A model generated the notes under the pieces. It searched no databases. It was not told the origin of the DNA and saw nothing but the letters and a program-made list of their open reading frames with translations. Source: SAR202 cluster bacterium Io17-Chloro-G2 (lineage in GTDB: Bacteria; Chloroflexota; Dehalococcoidia; Lucifugimonadales; UBA3495). Taken from it: DNA of 64,000 bases. The DNA lies in contig MUCP01000049.1 of the NCBI GenBank assembly GCA_002816875.1, positions 36,437-100,436 on the forward strand, written 5' to 3'. The position numbers and the translations under genes are program-made. How positions within the stretch are numbered: position 1 is the stretch's first letter; every line of letters starts with the position of its first letter. Shown one piece after another: positions 26,102 through 36,017 of this stretch.

Positions 26102-26131
26102 TGTGGATAACCTGGTCGGTAACGTGGATAA
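26102..26131. promoter_or_regulatory. pair of DnaA-box-like sites spaced 21 bp in an intergenic region
   Basis: TGTGGATAA (26102-26110, perfect consensus complement) and CGTGGATAA (26123-26131). Confidence 0.5.
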
Positions 26132-26216
26132 ATGGTCTCGCTTGTTGCAATTGGCCCATTAACGTATCATCGGCCCAGGCAAAGCGGGCATTTAATTCGG
26201 CGTGGGAGAGCAGAAT

Positions 26217-26612
26217 ATGAGCACTACCATCTCTGGCAAAGAGTTCCGTGTGGTTCACGGGACTGCGGACCCCGGCACCACGACCCAGACCCGCGGCATG
26301 ATCCGCCAGCCGGGAATCGACTCTAACACGGTGGGAGCATCGAAGATATGGTTGGGAAAAGTGACCTGCGTCCCAAATACTCTGGGTCCTCCCCACCACC
26401 ACGGCGACGCAGAGACTGCTGCCTATGTGGTAAGCGGCTCTATACGGGTCTACTTTGGCGAAGATTTTAAGGAGTACATTGATGCCGGACCCGGAGATTT
26501 TATATACGTACCCGCCAACACTCCTCATATAGAAGGCAACGTCACCAATGAGCCGGCGGAAGCCATTCTTTCCCGAGGCCCCGACAATATCGTGATCAAC
26601 CTGGGCGAATAG
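26217..26612 (+). CDS. cupin domain protein
   Basis: LGPPHHHGDAETAAYVVSGSIRVYFGEDFKEYIDAGPGDFIYVPANTPHIEGN; ATG 26217 preferred over 26202. Confidence 0.85.
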   Translation: MSTTISGKEFRVVHGTADPGTTTQTRGMIRQPGIDSNTVGASKIWLGKVTCVPNTLGPPHHHGDAETAAYVVSGSIRVYFGEDFKEYIDAGPGDFIYVPANTPHIEGNVTNEPAEAILSRGPDNIVINLGE

Positions 26613-26942
26613 TTCAGTTGGCAGATTGATTAGGGTCTCATGTTTACCCCAAGTGTTCACCCAATTCGCGTTCGTGGTGACCCCGATGCGATCGGGGCGA
26701 ACCATCGGCTTGCGGCGGACCCTTCGACGGGCTCAGGGCGAACGGAAAACACCTAACATGCCCGTAAAAACCGGAAACCCTGCGGGCGGCTGTTCGTTCC
26801 TTGACAGCCCTCTCCAATAATCTATACTTGCCGCCAGATAGAAGGCGCCTCTTTCCGGGATTTTCGGGCCGGTTGACATCGAGCCTGAAAGGTCATGGAG
26901 GGGCGCCGGATTTTTGGCCCCGTAATCGGGTAAGAGGTATCG

Positions 26943-28178
26943 GTGCAACCGGAAGTATTGTCTGGTTCGTTGGACGGTGTCAGGGTAGTGGAATGGGGCA
27001 GCTTCATCTCCGCCCCTTTCTGCGGCAAAGTGCTTGCTGAGCTAGGAGCTGACGTCATAAAGATCGAGCCGCCGGTGTACGGCGATGAAAGCCGCCGCCA
27101 CGGACCCTTTCCCCAGCACGTGCCTGACGGAGAGCGCAGCGGGCTTTTTTTATTCACCAACCTGAACAAGCGAGGCATCACCTTGGACCCTGGATCGGCC
27201 ACGGGACGGGAGTTGCTGGAAAGCCTGTTGGATACCGCCGACGTATTTTTGGAGAACCAGCCTGCCGCACTTACCCAAAGCCACTGCCTTGATTATGAGT
27301 CGTTACGATCCCTGTTTCCCAGGTTGATCGTCACGTCCATCACGCCCTACGGCAGGTCCGGCCCTTACCGGGATTACAAGGGCTACGATCTGACGGCCAA
27401 CGCCATCGGCGGTATGAGCTTTGGCGCCGGGCACCCCCACCGGGAACCTTTAACGACGCCCTTATACCAGGCAAGTTATCTCGCCGGAGTCGGAGCGGCC
27501 TTCGCCAGCGTCGCCGCCCTGTTGGGTCGGGATATCAAAGGGCCGGGGGGCCAAGGTCAACTGGTTGACGTGTCGGAAGGTCAGGTCATGAGCGTCCTCC
27601 TGAGCGGCTACCACCTTCCTACCTATATATACCGGGGGGTGGCCGGCTGGAGGTCGGGCAACCGCATGCGCCTGGGTCTGTTTCCCAATTGCGTGTTGCC
27701 CTGTAAAAACGGCTACGTCTGCATAGATGCCCCCCAGTTGGAGCAGTACCAGCGTTTTCTGGCCTTGATGGGGGATCAAGAATGGGTGAACGAGCCCAGG
27801 TACCGAGACCGGCGGGCCATGAGCGAAGACTACCCCGAAGAGGCGGAAGCTTTGATCACTCCTTGGTTCATGGAACATACCAAGGAGGAGATCCTGGCCA
27901 TCTGCCTGGAAAACCGAATTCCCTGCGCGCCGGTGCGGACCTTCGGCGAGGTGTTGGAGGATGTTCACCTGAACAGCCGCGAGTTTTTCAAGGATGTGGA
28001 GCATCCCCAGGCTGGAAACCTGAGGTATCCCGGAGCCGCCTACCGGTTTTCTGAATCTCCGTGCCGCTACGTGCGTTCCGCGCCGGCCTTGGGGCAGCAC
28101 AACCAGGAGATCTTGTGCGGCGAACTGGGCCTCGATCCCTCCCGGTTGCCGGCCATGGCCAGGGCGGGGGTGATCTAA
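26943..28178 (+). CDS. CaiB/BaiF family (class III) CoA-transferase, catalytic-Asp-containing
   Basis: VRVVEWGSFISAPFCGKVLAELGADVIKIEPP; ITPYGRSGPYRDYKGYDLTANAIGG retains GYD. Confidence 0.92.
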   Translation: MQPEVLSGSLDGVRVVEWGSFISAPFCGKVLAELGADVIKIEPPVYGDESRRHGPFPQHVPDGERSGLFLFTNLNKRGITLDPGSATGRELLESLLDTADVFLENQPAALTQSHCLDYESLRSLFPRLIVTSITPYGRSGPYRDYKGYDLTANAIGGMSFGAGHPHREPLTTPLYQASYLAGVGAAFASVAALLGRDIKGPGGQGQLVDVSEGQVMSVLLSGYHLPTYIYRGVAGWRSGNRMRLGLFPNCVLPCKNGYVCIDAPQLEQYQRFLALMGDQEWVNEPRYRDRRAMSEDYPEEAEALITPWFMEHTKEEILAICLENRIPCAPVRTFGEVLEDVHLNSREFFKDVEHPQAGNLRYPGAAYRFSESPCRYVRSAPALGQHNQEILCGELGLDPSRLPAMARAGVI

Positions 28179-28179
28179 C

Positions 28180-29430
28180 GTGCCAGATGCCCTCCACGGA
28201 CCTTTGACCCCGTATCGGATTGTTGACCTGGGCAGCGCCTGGGCCGGGCCCATGGCGGCCCAGCTTTTGGCTGACATGGGAGCCCAGGTCATCAAGGTCG
28301 AGAGCCGGCAACGGTTGGACGGACTGCGTCTAGGCCGCCCCATGGTGGGAGAGGATGCGGCGGGCGGCGACCGGGGCCTGTGGCCTGAACTGCAACCCCT
28401 GTTCCACAGCATCAACCGCAATAAACTGGGTGTGACGCTGAACCTGAGGACCGGCGAGGGAATAGACCTGGCTCGCAGGTTGATCGCCCGAAGCGACGTG
28501 GTGATGAACAACTTCTCTCCCGGCGTCTTGAGCAGATTGGGACTGGACTACCCGGAGCTGAAGCGGCTTCGGCCAGACATCATTCTGGTATCCATGCCTT
28601 CGGTGGGCGATTCGGGCCCCCTGAGGGACATTCTGGCCTACGCTCCCATAATCCAAGCGTTATCCGGGCTGATGAGCGTGGTTGGGTATGATGAATCCGA
28701 ACCGCTGGTGGGGGAGCTGCAATCGCCCTGGAGCGATGCCGTGGCCTCCATCTATGCCGGGCTGGCCGCCATGGCGGCATTGAGGCATCGGAACCGGACG
28801 GGAAGGGGGCAGATGGTTGAGGTCGCCCAATTGGAAGCCACCGCATCCATGTTGGGAGAAGCATTTTTAAGTAATCAGATGAATGGCAAGGAGCCGGCGC
28901 CCGAGGGAAACCACGACGCGGAATTCGCTCCTCACAATAATTACCCTTGTGCCGGTGATGACAAATGGGTGGCCATCGCCGTTAAGACCGAGGAGGAGTG
29001 GCTGGGATTTTGCCTGGCCTTGGAAAATCCCGCCTGGACCCAGGACCAGCGGTTTGCAGACAGGGCTGCCAGGCTGGCCAACACGGATGACCTAGACAGA
29101 TACGTCTCCCGGTGGACCCGCGGCCTTCCAGCCCAGGAGATCACCCAGAAGCTGCAAGACAATGGCGTGGCGGCCATGCCCGTGATGAACATCGAGGATC
29201 AATTCCTGGACCCGCACCTGCAACAACGCGACGCTTACGCCCAGGTGGAACATCCTCATATCGGCGCCGAATGGGTCTATGGTATGCCCTGGCTGCTCAG
29301 CGGAACCCCCGGCAGCGTCAGGACCCCGGCGCCGGTATTGGGCGAACACAACGAATATGTCTTCCACCAACTACTGGGCGTCCCCTTGGATGAACTGGAG
29401 CGACTTCAAGAGCAACAAGTCATATACTAG
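28180..29430 (+). CDS. CaiB/BaiF family (class III) CoA-transferase, apparent catalytic Asp loss
   Basis: VDLGSAWAGPMAAQLLADMGAQVIKVESRQRLDGLR; ILAYAPIIQALSGLMSV at the GYD position. Confidence 0.92.
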   Translation: MPDALHGPLTPYRIVDLGSAWAGPMAAQLLADMGAQVIKVESRQRLDGLRLGRPMVGEDAAGGDRGLWPELQPLFHSINRNKLGVTLNLRTGEGIDLARRLIARSDVVMNNFSPGVLSRLGLDYPELKRLRPDIILVSMPSVGDSGPLRDILAYAPIIQALSGLMSVVGYDESEPLVGELQSPWSDAVASIYAGLAAMAALRHRNRTGRGQMVEVAQLEATASMLGEAFLSNQMNGKEPAPEGNHDAEFAPHNNYPCAGDDKWVAIAVKTEEEWLGFCLALENPAWTQDQRFADRAARLANTDDLDRYVSRWTRGLPAQEITQKLQDNGVAAMPVMNIEDQFLDPHLQQRDAYAQVEHPHIGAEWVYGMPWLLSGTPGSVRTPAPVLGEHNEYVFHQLLGVPLDELERLQEQQVIY

Positions 29431-29480
29431 GATCTGTTTCAAACGGAAATCCGCCGCTCTCCGGCAAAGATAGATATTCC

Positions 29481-30236
29481 ATGACATCAGGTTCTAACGA
29501 TCAGGTATACCAAAGCATCGGCGTTGGCTATTCGGCGGCCCGCCGGCCGGACCCGCGTATCCAACGTCTGATCGATACCGCCTTGGGTGACGCTCGAAGT
29601 GTGGTGAATGTGGGCGCCGGCACCGGCAACTATGAACCGGCCGGCCGCCGGGTGGTAGCGGTGGAACCGTCGCTTAAGATGATTGGCCAGCGCAGAGCGG
29701 GCTCCGCCCCAGCGACCCGGGCCGTGGCTGAAGCGCTGCCTTTCGGTGATCAAACCTTCGAGGCCTCTCTAGCTACGTTCACCCTTCATCATTGGACCGA
29801 TCTGGCGGGTGGGATGTCTGAAATGCGCCGCGTGGCGAGACGGCAAGTGGTCTTGCTGTTCGAACCTTGGGAAACATGGAAGTTTTGGCTGGTCGAATAC
29901 TTCCCAGAGTGTCTGTCGTTGCCCTCGGAGATACGGGCGCCAAGCGTCGAAGATGTACGAGCATACTTGGACGTCCAAACAGTCCTTCCCGTGCCGGTGC
30001 CGGCGGATTGTATCGATGGGTTCGCCGGAGCCTATTGGCGAAGGCCCGAGGCGTATTTGGATTCTTCGGTACGGGCGGGGATATCCAGTCTGGCACAGCT
30101 GTCAGGCCAAGTCGCTGAACGGTGCGTCCAAAGGTTGCGGGAGGACTTGGCATCAGGAGAATGGGATGCCCGTTACGGCTATCTTCGGGAGTTGCCGGAG
30201 ATCGACCTTGGGTATCGCCTGTTGATTGCCGGGTGA
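29481..30236 (+). CDS. SAM-dependent class I methyltransferase
   Basis: VVNVGAGTGNYEPAGRRVVAVEPSLKMIGQRR...AEALPFGDQTFEASLATFTLHHW. Confidence 0.88.
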   Translation: MTSGSNDQVYQSIGVGYSAARRPDPRIQRLIDTALGDARSVVNVGAGTGNYEPAGRRVVAVEPSLKMIGQRRAGSAPATRAVAEALPFGDQTFEASLATFTLHHWTDLAGGMSEMRRVARRQVVLLFEPWETWKFWLVEYFPECLSLPSEIRAPSVEDVRAYLDVQTVLPVPVPADCIDGFAGAYWRRPEAYLDSSVRAGISSLAQLSGQVAERCVQRLREDLASGEWDARYGYLRELPEIDLGYRLLIAG

Positions 30237-30474
30237 GCCGGGCTCCGTGTTGTGGACTTCCTGCCACTCCATAGGTTTTGATTTGACCCAGGCTGCTTGA
30301 CGCTGGGGCATGAATACGTTGACCAACCGGGCGGCCAGGTGTTTTTGCAAGCGATAGGCGCCAACAATGGCAAACCCCGCCGAATGAGCTTGAGGTCCCT
30401 AGGGGAACTATGAGGGTCGCCCAGGGGGCATGGGCCCTATGTCAACAAGAAACCATTAAGGATATCCAAAACCA

Positions 30475-31878
30475 TTGGTGATCAAGACACAGTCGATCAA
30501 GGAAAAAAGGGGCCTGGGGAAGGTTTTCTACGGTTGGTGGATCGTGGGCGCCAGCGTGGTCATCGATGCCCTGAAACACGGCACTTTCAACAGGGGCATT
30601 TCCTTTTATGTGCTGCCTGTTAGCAAGGAACTGGGTGTCGGCGTGGCCGCCATCTCTTTTGCCGACATGTTGGGACGTCTGGCGGGAGGTTTGCTGGGTC
30701 CCTTGGCCGGATTCTGTACCGACCGGTTCGGCCCCCGAGCCATGCTGATTTTCGGCGGGGTGACCTCCGGTCTGGGTTTCGTGCTTCTAGCCTTCAGCCA
30801 TAACTACCTTTATTTCATATTGGTGTTTGTTGGGCTGCTTTCCCTGGGTTTTCGGACTGGCTATAACAACGCGACGGTACCGGCGTTGAACCAGTGGTTC
30901 AGGCGCCGAAGGGCATTGGCCATGTCCGTGGCGTCTACTGGCAATGGTCTGGGGGGCCTGGCGTTGGCTCCCATCGTAGGAATACTGGTGCTGACACTGG
31001 GCTGGCAGAACGCGGCTATCGTGTCTGGCATCGCTATCATCGCGGTGGTGGTGCCCCTGTCTTGCCTGGTGCGCGGCACACCCGAAAGGATGGGGCTGCT
31101 GCCCGATGGGGAAGACGCTCCCGTTCCAGATTCTTCCGGGGTATCTCCACCGGGCGAGGAGATCTCACAGGTGGTCTCAAGCGAGGCTGGGTTCGAGGAG
31201 CCGGCCAGTATCACCACGGGAGCCAGGCAAGGCACTTCAGAAATGGATTTCACCACCAGGGAGGCGATGGTCAGCATCTCCTACTGGCTCCTGGTTCTGT
31301 CTGTGGGCCTTCGCAACACGGTGCATTCCGGGATGTCATTCCTGCTGGTGCCGGTGATGGTCTGGTTCTTGGAAGGCGGGGGCAGGTCCGAAGATGCCAG
31401 CCAAGCTATAGCCGTTCCCTTGGTGGCAGGGTTGTCCTTGGGAACCATTGTTTTCAATCCGTTGGTGGGCTGGGCCGGCGACAGTTGGTCGAAGCTAAAG
31501 CTCAGCTCAATGGCCATGGTCAGTGGCGCCGTGGCGATGGTTGTGTTGATGGACCACAGCGGCCACCTGTGGCAGGCGGGTCTGTTCGTGGTTTTGCTGG
31601 CCTTTTCGGAAAGCGCCAACCCCCTGGCTTGGGCCATTATGGGGGACTTTTTTGGCCGGCGGAGCTTTGCCACGCTGAGGGGATGGCAACACCTGCCGGA
31701 CCAACTGATGTCCATGAGTACGCCGGTATGGATGGGACTTATCGTAGACCAGACCGGCAGCTACTTTTGGGCGCTGATTCCACTGGCGGCAATCTACGGC
31801 TTGTCCGCCTTTTCCTATCTGTTGATCCCCCGCCCTCGGCCTCCGGCCCGTCTGCGCATGCAACGGCAGGCGTTCTGA
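30475..31878 (+). CDS. MFS transporter
   Basis: FYGWWIVGASVVIDAL; multiple TM segments; GPLAGFCTDRFGPRAMLIFGGV. Confidence 0.87.
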   Translation: MVIKTQSIKEKRGLGKVFYGWWIVGASVVIDALKHGTFNRGISFYVLPVSKELGVGVAAISFADMLGRLAGGLLGPLAGFCTDRFGPRAMLIFGGVTSGLGFVLLAFSHNYLYFILVFVGLLSLGFRTGYNNATVPALNQWFRRRRALAMSVASTGNGLGGLALAPIVGILVLTLGWQNAAIVSGIAIIAVVVPLSCLVRGTPERMGLLPDGEDAPVPDSSGVSPPGEEISQVVSSEAGFEEPASITTGARQGTSEMDFTTREAMVSISYWLLVLSVGLRNTVHSGMSFLLVPVMVWFLEGGGRSEDASQAIAVPLVAGLSLGTIVFNPLVGWAGDSWSKLKLSSMAMVSGAVAMVVLMDHSGHLWQAGLFVVLLAFSESANPLAWAIMGDFFGRRSFATLRGWQHLPDQLMSMSTPVWMGLIVDQTGSYFWALIPLAAIYGLSAFSYLLIPRPRPPARLRMQRQAF

Positions 31879-32032
31879 ATCGCGGTGTGGCCGTTAGTTC
31901 GACAGATCACCCGTTCGCCTGGTTGTATACTGAATTACCCGCTGGTGTGGACATTGTGCTATATGCGGGCATCAACCGTGGGTCGTGAGCGGGTAAGCTA
32001 AATAAGCGCAACGCTTCTGGGAGAATTTGCAA

Positions 32033-33160
32033 ATGGTTCTCGAGTCAGGAAAGATCACCCCCGAGGGAGTCGCCCGGTTGCGGCAGCGGCTGGGCAGCTT
32101 CAACCGGCCCCGGCAGTACGGCGTCGGCCTGTTTAACGAATCGGCCAGCCAGGACGCCATCAGGCATTTTTGCCAGGGCATTGGTGACACAAACTCCCTT
32201 TACTGGGACAAAAGTTATGCCCAGGCAACCAAGTTTGGGACCATCGTCGCGCCGCCATGTTTCCTCTACAGCGTCTATTGGTGCTCCGGGCGCACGGGGG
32301 GCCTGCCGGGAGTTCACGGTTTTCACGCCGGTAACGACTGGGAGTGGTTCCGGCCCATCTACCTGGACGACCGGATCTCTGTCCAAGAGCAGTTCACCAA
32401 CCTGGAGGAAAAGAAGAGCGAATTCGCCGGCAACATCTTGATCCAGTCCAGCATTACCACTTACCGCAACCAGCGTGGCGAAGTGTTAGCAAAGACCAGG
32501 GGCTGGCAGATCCGCGCCGAGCGGGACGCCGCCAAAGAGCGCCAGAAATACAATTTCGAGCCATACAGCTATACTCGGCAAGAGATAGAAGACATTCAGG
32601 AAGCGGTGTTGGGCGAGGAGATTCGCGGCAACAACCCCCGGTGGTTCGAGGATGTTCAAGTTGGCGACGACATGAAGCCGGTAGTCAAAGGGCCTATGAG
32701 CCACGGCGACATCGCGGCATTCGTGGCCGGCTGTATCGGGGGCATCTCCCACGGTATCCAATTGAACGAGATGCTGCGGCATCCTTCCTGGGGATTCACC
32801 GACCCCAGCACAGGAGCTCAAGAAGCCATCATCCGGGTGCACGACATTCAAGAGGCGGCCGAAAGCGCCGGCCTGCCCGGCGCATATGACTATGGCTGCC
32901 AGCGCTGCTGCTGGATGGGCCACCTGCTGACCAACTGGGCGGGGGACGACGGATTCGTCAAGAAGATGTACGTGGAGTTGCGCCGGTTCAACGTGGTGGG
33001 AGACACCACCTGGTGCATGGGAAAGGTGCTTGCCAAGCGGGAAGAGGACGGCGAAAAACTGGTGGACCTGGAGATTTGGGGCGAGAACCAACGCCGGGAA
33101 GTCACCACCAAGGGCACCGCCACGATTCGGCTCCCTTCCAAACTAGAGACGGCCTGGTAG
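32033..33160 (+). CDS. MaoC-like / FAS1-like dehydratase-domain protein (double hot-dog)
   Basis: N-terminal FCQGIGDTNSLYWDKSYAQATKFGTIVAPPCFL and C-terminal FEDVQVGDDMKPVVKGPMSHGDIAAFVAG. Confidence 0.8.
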   Translation: MVLESGKITPEGVARLRQRLGSFNRPRQYGVGLFNESASQDAIRHFCQGIGDTNSLYWDKSYAQATKFGTIVAPPCFLYSVYWCSGRTGGLPGVHGFHAGNDWEWFRPIYLDDRISVQEQFTNLEEKKSEFAGNILIQSSITTYRNQRGEVLAKTRGWQIRAERDAAKERQKYNFEPYSYTRQEIEDIQEAVLGEEIRGNNPRWFEDVQVGDDMKPVVKGPMSHGDIAAFVAGCIGGISHGIQLNEMLRHPSWGFTDPSTGAQEAIIRVHDIQEAAESAGLPGAYDYGCQRCCWMGHLLTNWAGDDGFVKKMYVELRRFNVVGDTTWCMGKVLAKREEDGEKLVDLEIWGENQRREVTTKGTATIRLPSKLETAW

Positions 33161-33236
33161 CAAAAACTTTCAAGGTGCCGCCTGGTATGATTGTCTGAGG
33201 AAACACGTCCTGCAGGGTCGATAAAAGGGTAGAGAA

Positions 33237-33797
33237 ATGGTAGTTCCTAAACCGTGGATAAAGTTCACTGTCAAGGAATACATGTCCCTGCCCGAGGGTG
33301 CGCCTTACCAGCTTTTGGATGGGGAGATGATTTCGGCGCCTTCCTCGACTCCACGACACCAGAGTATCGCAGCGGCTATTTGTCGTGCCCTGTATCAGTT
33401 CGTGACCCAAAACAAGCTTGGCCAGGTTTGGTTCGCCCCATTGGACGTAGTGCTTTCCAACCACGACGTGGCCCAGCCGGACCTGCTGTTCGTCTCCAAT
33501 TCACGGTCGGATATTGTTACCGAAGCTAATATCCAGGGAGCACCCGACCTGGTGGTGGAGATTCTCTCTACGGCAACCGCCCTGTACGACAGGGAATACA
33601 AACAAGGGCTTTACAGCCGCCATGGGGTGCGGGAATATTGGCTGGTGGACCCTGAGGCCGAGACGGTGGAAGTCTTGGGAGAGGCCGGACAGGGGCTGAC
33701 TTTGAACGCTGCGTACCGCCGAGGGGAAACCATTACTTCCCCACTGCTTCAAGGGTTGAGCATCGACCTGGACCAGATTTTCGGACAAGCTAACTAG
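33237..33797 (+). CDS. Uma2 family endonuclease-fold protein
   Basis: TVKEYMSLPEGAPYQLLDGEMI...QPDLLFVSNSR...GAPDLVVEILS...YKQGLYSRHGVREYWLVDPEAETVEVL. Confidence 0.9.
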   Translation: MVVPKPWIKFTVKEYMSLPEGAPYQLLDGEMISAPSSTPRHQSIAAAICRALYQFVTQNKLGQVWFAPLDVVLSNHDVAQPDLLFVSNSRSDIVTEANIQGAPDLVVEILSTATALYDREYKQGLYSRHGVREYWLVDPEAETVEVLGEAGQGLTLNAAYRRGETITSPLLQGLSIDLDQIFGQAN

Positions 33798-33847
33798 AAG
33801 CGGGCGCCAGACACTTCCCAAAGGCGCCGGTTGATTCTGCCGGCCAT

Positions 33848-35032
33848 CTACAACCCGAACTCCTTAGCAGTTTTGGCGAAGCCCTCCATGGCGCCTTCCA
33901 ACACCTTGTCTTCCACGCAGTAGGAGATACGGAAGTATCCCGGTGTGCCAAACCCCCGCCCCGGCACCGTAAGAACGTTCCACTTTTGCAGCGCGTCCAC
34001 GAAGGCCACGTCGTCGTCCACCGGCGATTCGGGGAAAAGGTAGAACGCTCCCTGGGGCCGGGTCATGGAATATCCCATCCCGGTCAGGCTGGAGTACAAG
34101 AAGTCCCTTTTCCTTTGGTATTCCAGCGGGTCCACGCTGACGCCCTGGAGCGCCCGCACCACGTGCTGCATCAAGGCGGGCGCGTTGACGAACCCTAGCA
34201 TCCGGTTGCAAAAGGTCAGGCCGTCGGCCAGTTCGGCTTTTTGCTGATATTCTGGATTGACCGCCATGTAGCCGATGCGTTCACCGGGCAGGGCCAAGTC
34301 CTTGGCGTGGGAGTTGACCACAATGGTGCTGGCATGGTGGGGGAACACCTGGGGATAGGAAAGGCCGTCGTAGATGATCCTCCGGTAAGGCTCGTCGCTT
34401 ATGATGAATATCTCGCCGCCGTGCTCCCTTTCCTTTCGTCCCAGAAGCTCGCCCAAGGCCGCTAGACGATTTTCCGGATAGATCACGCCGGACGGATTGT
34501 TGGGAGAGTTGATGATTATGGCCCGGGTCTTCCCGGTTATGGCAGCCTCGATGGCGTCCAGGTCCGGCTGGAACGCGTCGCCGGTAGGGACGGTGACCGC
34601 GACGCCTCCGTGGTTGTCTATGTAGTAGCCGTACTCAACGAAGTATGGCGACAGGATGATGACCTCCTGGCCGGGGTTGAGGATGGTTTTGAGCACCACG
34701 TTGATGGCCGCGGCCGCGCCGCAGGTCATGATGATGTCGCCGGCGGTGAAGTCCAGGCCGGTTTCTAATCTCAAACCGTCGGCCACCGACTGCCGGGTTT
34801 CCAAATAGCCGTTGTTGGGCATGTAGCGGTGCATTCCCTTGATAGGGTTCTCGGCCAGCCGCCGCAACTCTTGCCGGAATTCTTCCGGAGGCTCCACCAC
34901 CGGGTTGCCCAGGGAAAGGTCAAAGACTTTGTCCTCGCCGTATTGGGCTTTCAACGCAATGCCGGTCTCGAACATCTTGCGTATCCAGCCGCCCTGTTCC
35001 ATAAACCCGTGGATCTTGTTCGACACCGCCAT
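33848..35032 (-). CDS. pyridoxal-phosphate-dependent aminotransferase class I
   Basis: INSPNNPSGVIYPENRL, VVNSHAKDLALPGERIGYMAVNP; start at MAVSNKIHGF preferred over the longer ORF. Confidence 0.9.
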   Translation of the reverse strand: MAVSNKIHGFMEQGGWIRKMFETGIALKAQYGEDKVFDLSLGNPVVEPPEEFRQELRRLAENPIKGMHRYMPNNGYLETRQSVADGLRLETGLDFTAGDIIMTCGAAAAINVVLKTILNPGQEVIILSPYFVEYGYYIDNHGGVAVTVPTGDAFQPDLDAIEAAITGKTRAIIINSPNNPSGVIYPENRLAALGELLGRKEREHGGEIFIISDEPYRRIIYDGLSYPQVFPHHASTIVVNSHAKDLALPGERIGYMAVNPEYQQKAELADGLTFCNRMLGFVNAPALMQHVVRALQGVSVDPLEYQRKRDFLYSSLTGMGYSMTRPQGAFYLFPESPVDDDVAFVDALQKWNVLTVPGRGFGTPGYFRISYCVEDKVLEGAMEGFAKTAKEFGL

Positions 35033-35209
35033 GGCTCCTCCCCATTCGGGCGTGACTCCTGCTTCTGCGCAGGCGAGTGTAGCAACAGCCTCTGCGAGTG
35101 TCAAAAGCGATTGCCGATGGGCCGCATTACCAAAATCAAAGGTGCCATGTAGCCAAGGGTGGAAGGGGGTCGTCCTTGTTTCATGTGGGCTATGGTATGC
35201 TGACAATAA

Positions 35210-35701
35210 GTGGATGTTTATTCGTATCCTGCGACATTCGGATCGGGGTGGTTGTTGAGAAAATTAGCTAAAGAAATCTATGCGGCCGGCAAAGAAGGCG
35301 AGCTGCCGCCTATCTTCGGTCCAGGAGATGTCGAAAAGGCCTGCCGGGGTTGGTCTAAGCGAACATATTCGGTTTTCCTGCCAAAGCATAGGATTGGCAA
35401 TCCTGGCGGTGAAAGCGAACTTTTTGAGAGAGTAGCTCCGGGGAGGTATAAACTTCTCGGGACCAAACGCAGGAGTTTCGTTTTTGCGGCTGCGCTGGAA
35501 CAGGACGCAGATGGCCGTTGGAGCTCTTGGGTAGACTCTCTGCCGGGCTGCGCCGCCTGGGGCTACACTGAGGAAGAAGCCCTCATGGCATTGAAGGATG
35601 CCGCCGAGCTATACATTGAGGATATGTTGGCGTTAGAGCAAGAAGTTCCGACGCATGGCGTGGATGATAATGAATCGCGGGTCATCACCGTTAGGTTGTG
35701 A
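35210..35701 (+). CDS. HicB-like antitoxin with N-terminal winged-helix-like extension
   Basis: C-terminal VFAAALEQDADGRWSSWVDSLPGCAAWGYTEEEALMALKDAAELYIEDML (HicB fold); directly overlaps the hicA-like ORF. Confidence 0.78.
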   Translation: MDVYSYPATFGSGWLLRKLAKEIYAAGKEGELPPIFGPGDVEKACRGWSKRTYSVFLPKHRIGNPGGESELFERVAPGRYKLLGTKRRSFVFAAALEQDADGRWSSWVDSLPGCAAWGYTEEEALMALKDAAELYIEDMLALEQEVPTHGVDDNESRVITVRL

Positions 35702-35952
35702 CCCTCCCTCCAGACGTATTTCGCCGCATACGTAATACTTCCGTCCGAGAGTTGGTGCGCGCACTGGAGCGGGATGGATTTACTTTCCGCCGCACCAGAG
35801 GCTCCGGCAGACTATATAGGCATCCAGACGGTAGGAGAACCGTCATCCACTATCATTCCGCTACCGACACGCTTCCCATTGGGACCCTTCGCAGTGTCCT
35901 CACCGGAACTAACTGGAGTGAGGACGACCTTCGAAGATTGGGCATACTCTAA
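35698..35952 (+). CDS. HicA-like type II toxin (YcfA family mRNA interferase)
   Basis: VRELVRALERDGFTFRRTRGSGRLYRHPDGRRTVIHYHSATDTLPIGTLRSVL; 4-bp overlap with the upstream antitoxin. Confidence 0.85.
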   Translation: MTLPPDVFRRIRNTSVRELVRALERDGFTFRRTRGSGRLYRHPDGRRTVIHYHSATDTLPIGTLRSVLTGTNWSEDDLRRLGIL

Positions 35953-36017
35953 TTTCCCAAAAGTAGCGTTCTCGACCATCAGGCGGGACATTGTCCAAAA
36001 CGAGATAATATTTCCCA

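Noticed and set aside
26055-26705. 216-aa minus-strand ORF
   Set aside because: Overlaps the cupin gene on the opposite strand and the DnaA-box intergenic region; no recognisable domain
27462-28511. 349-aa minus-strand ORF
   Set aside because: Antisense to the CoA-transferase genes
30153-30392. Possible gene remnant on the minus strand (GPQAHSAGFAIVGAYRLQKHLAARLVNVFMPQRQAAWVKSKPMEWQEVHN)
   Set aside because: Somewhat coding-like, but no good start codon, overlaps the methyltransferase 3' end, and no family recognised
33252-33260. CGTGGATAA inside the Uma2 gene
   Set aside because: Single copy in coding sequence without a phased partner; likely chance
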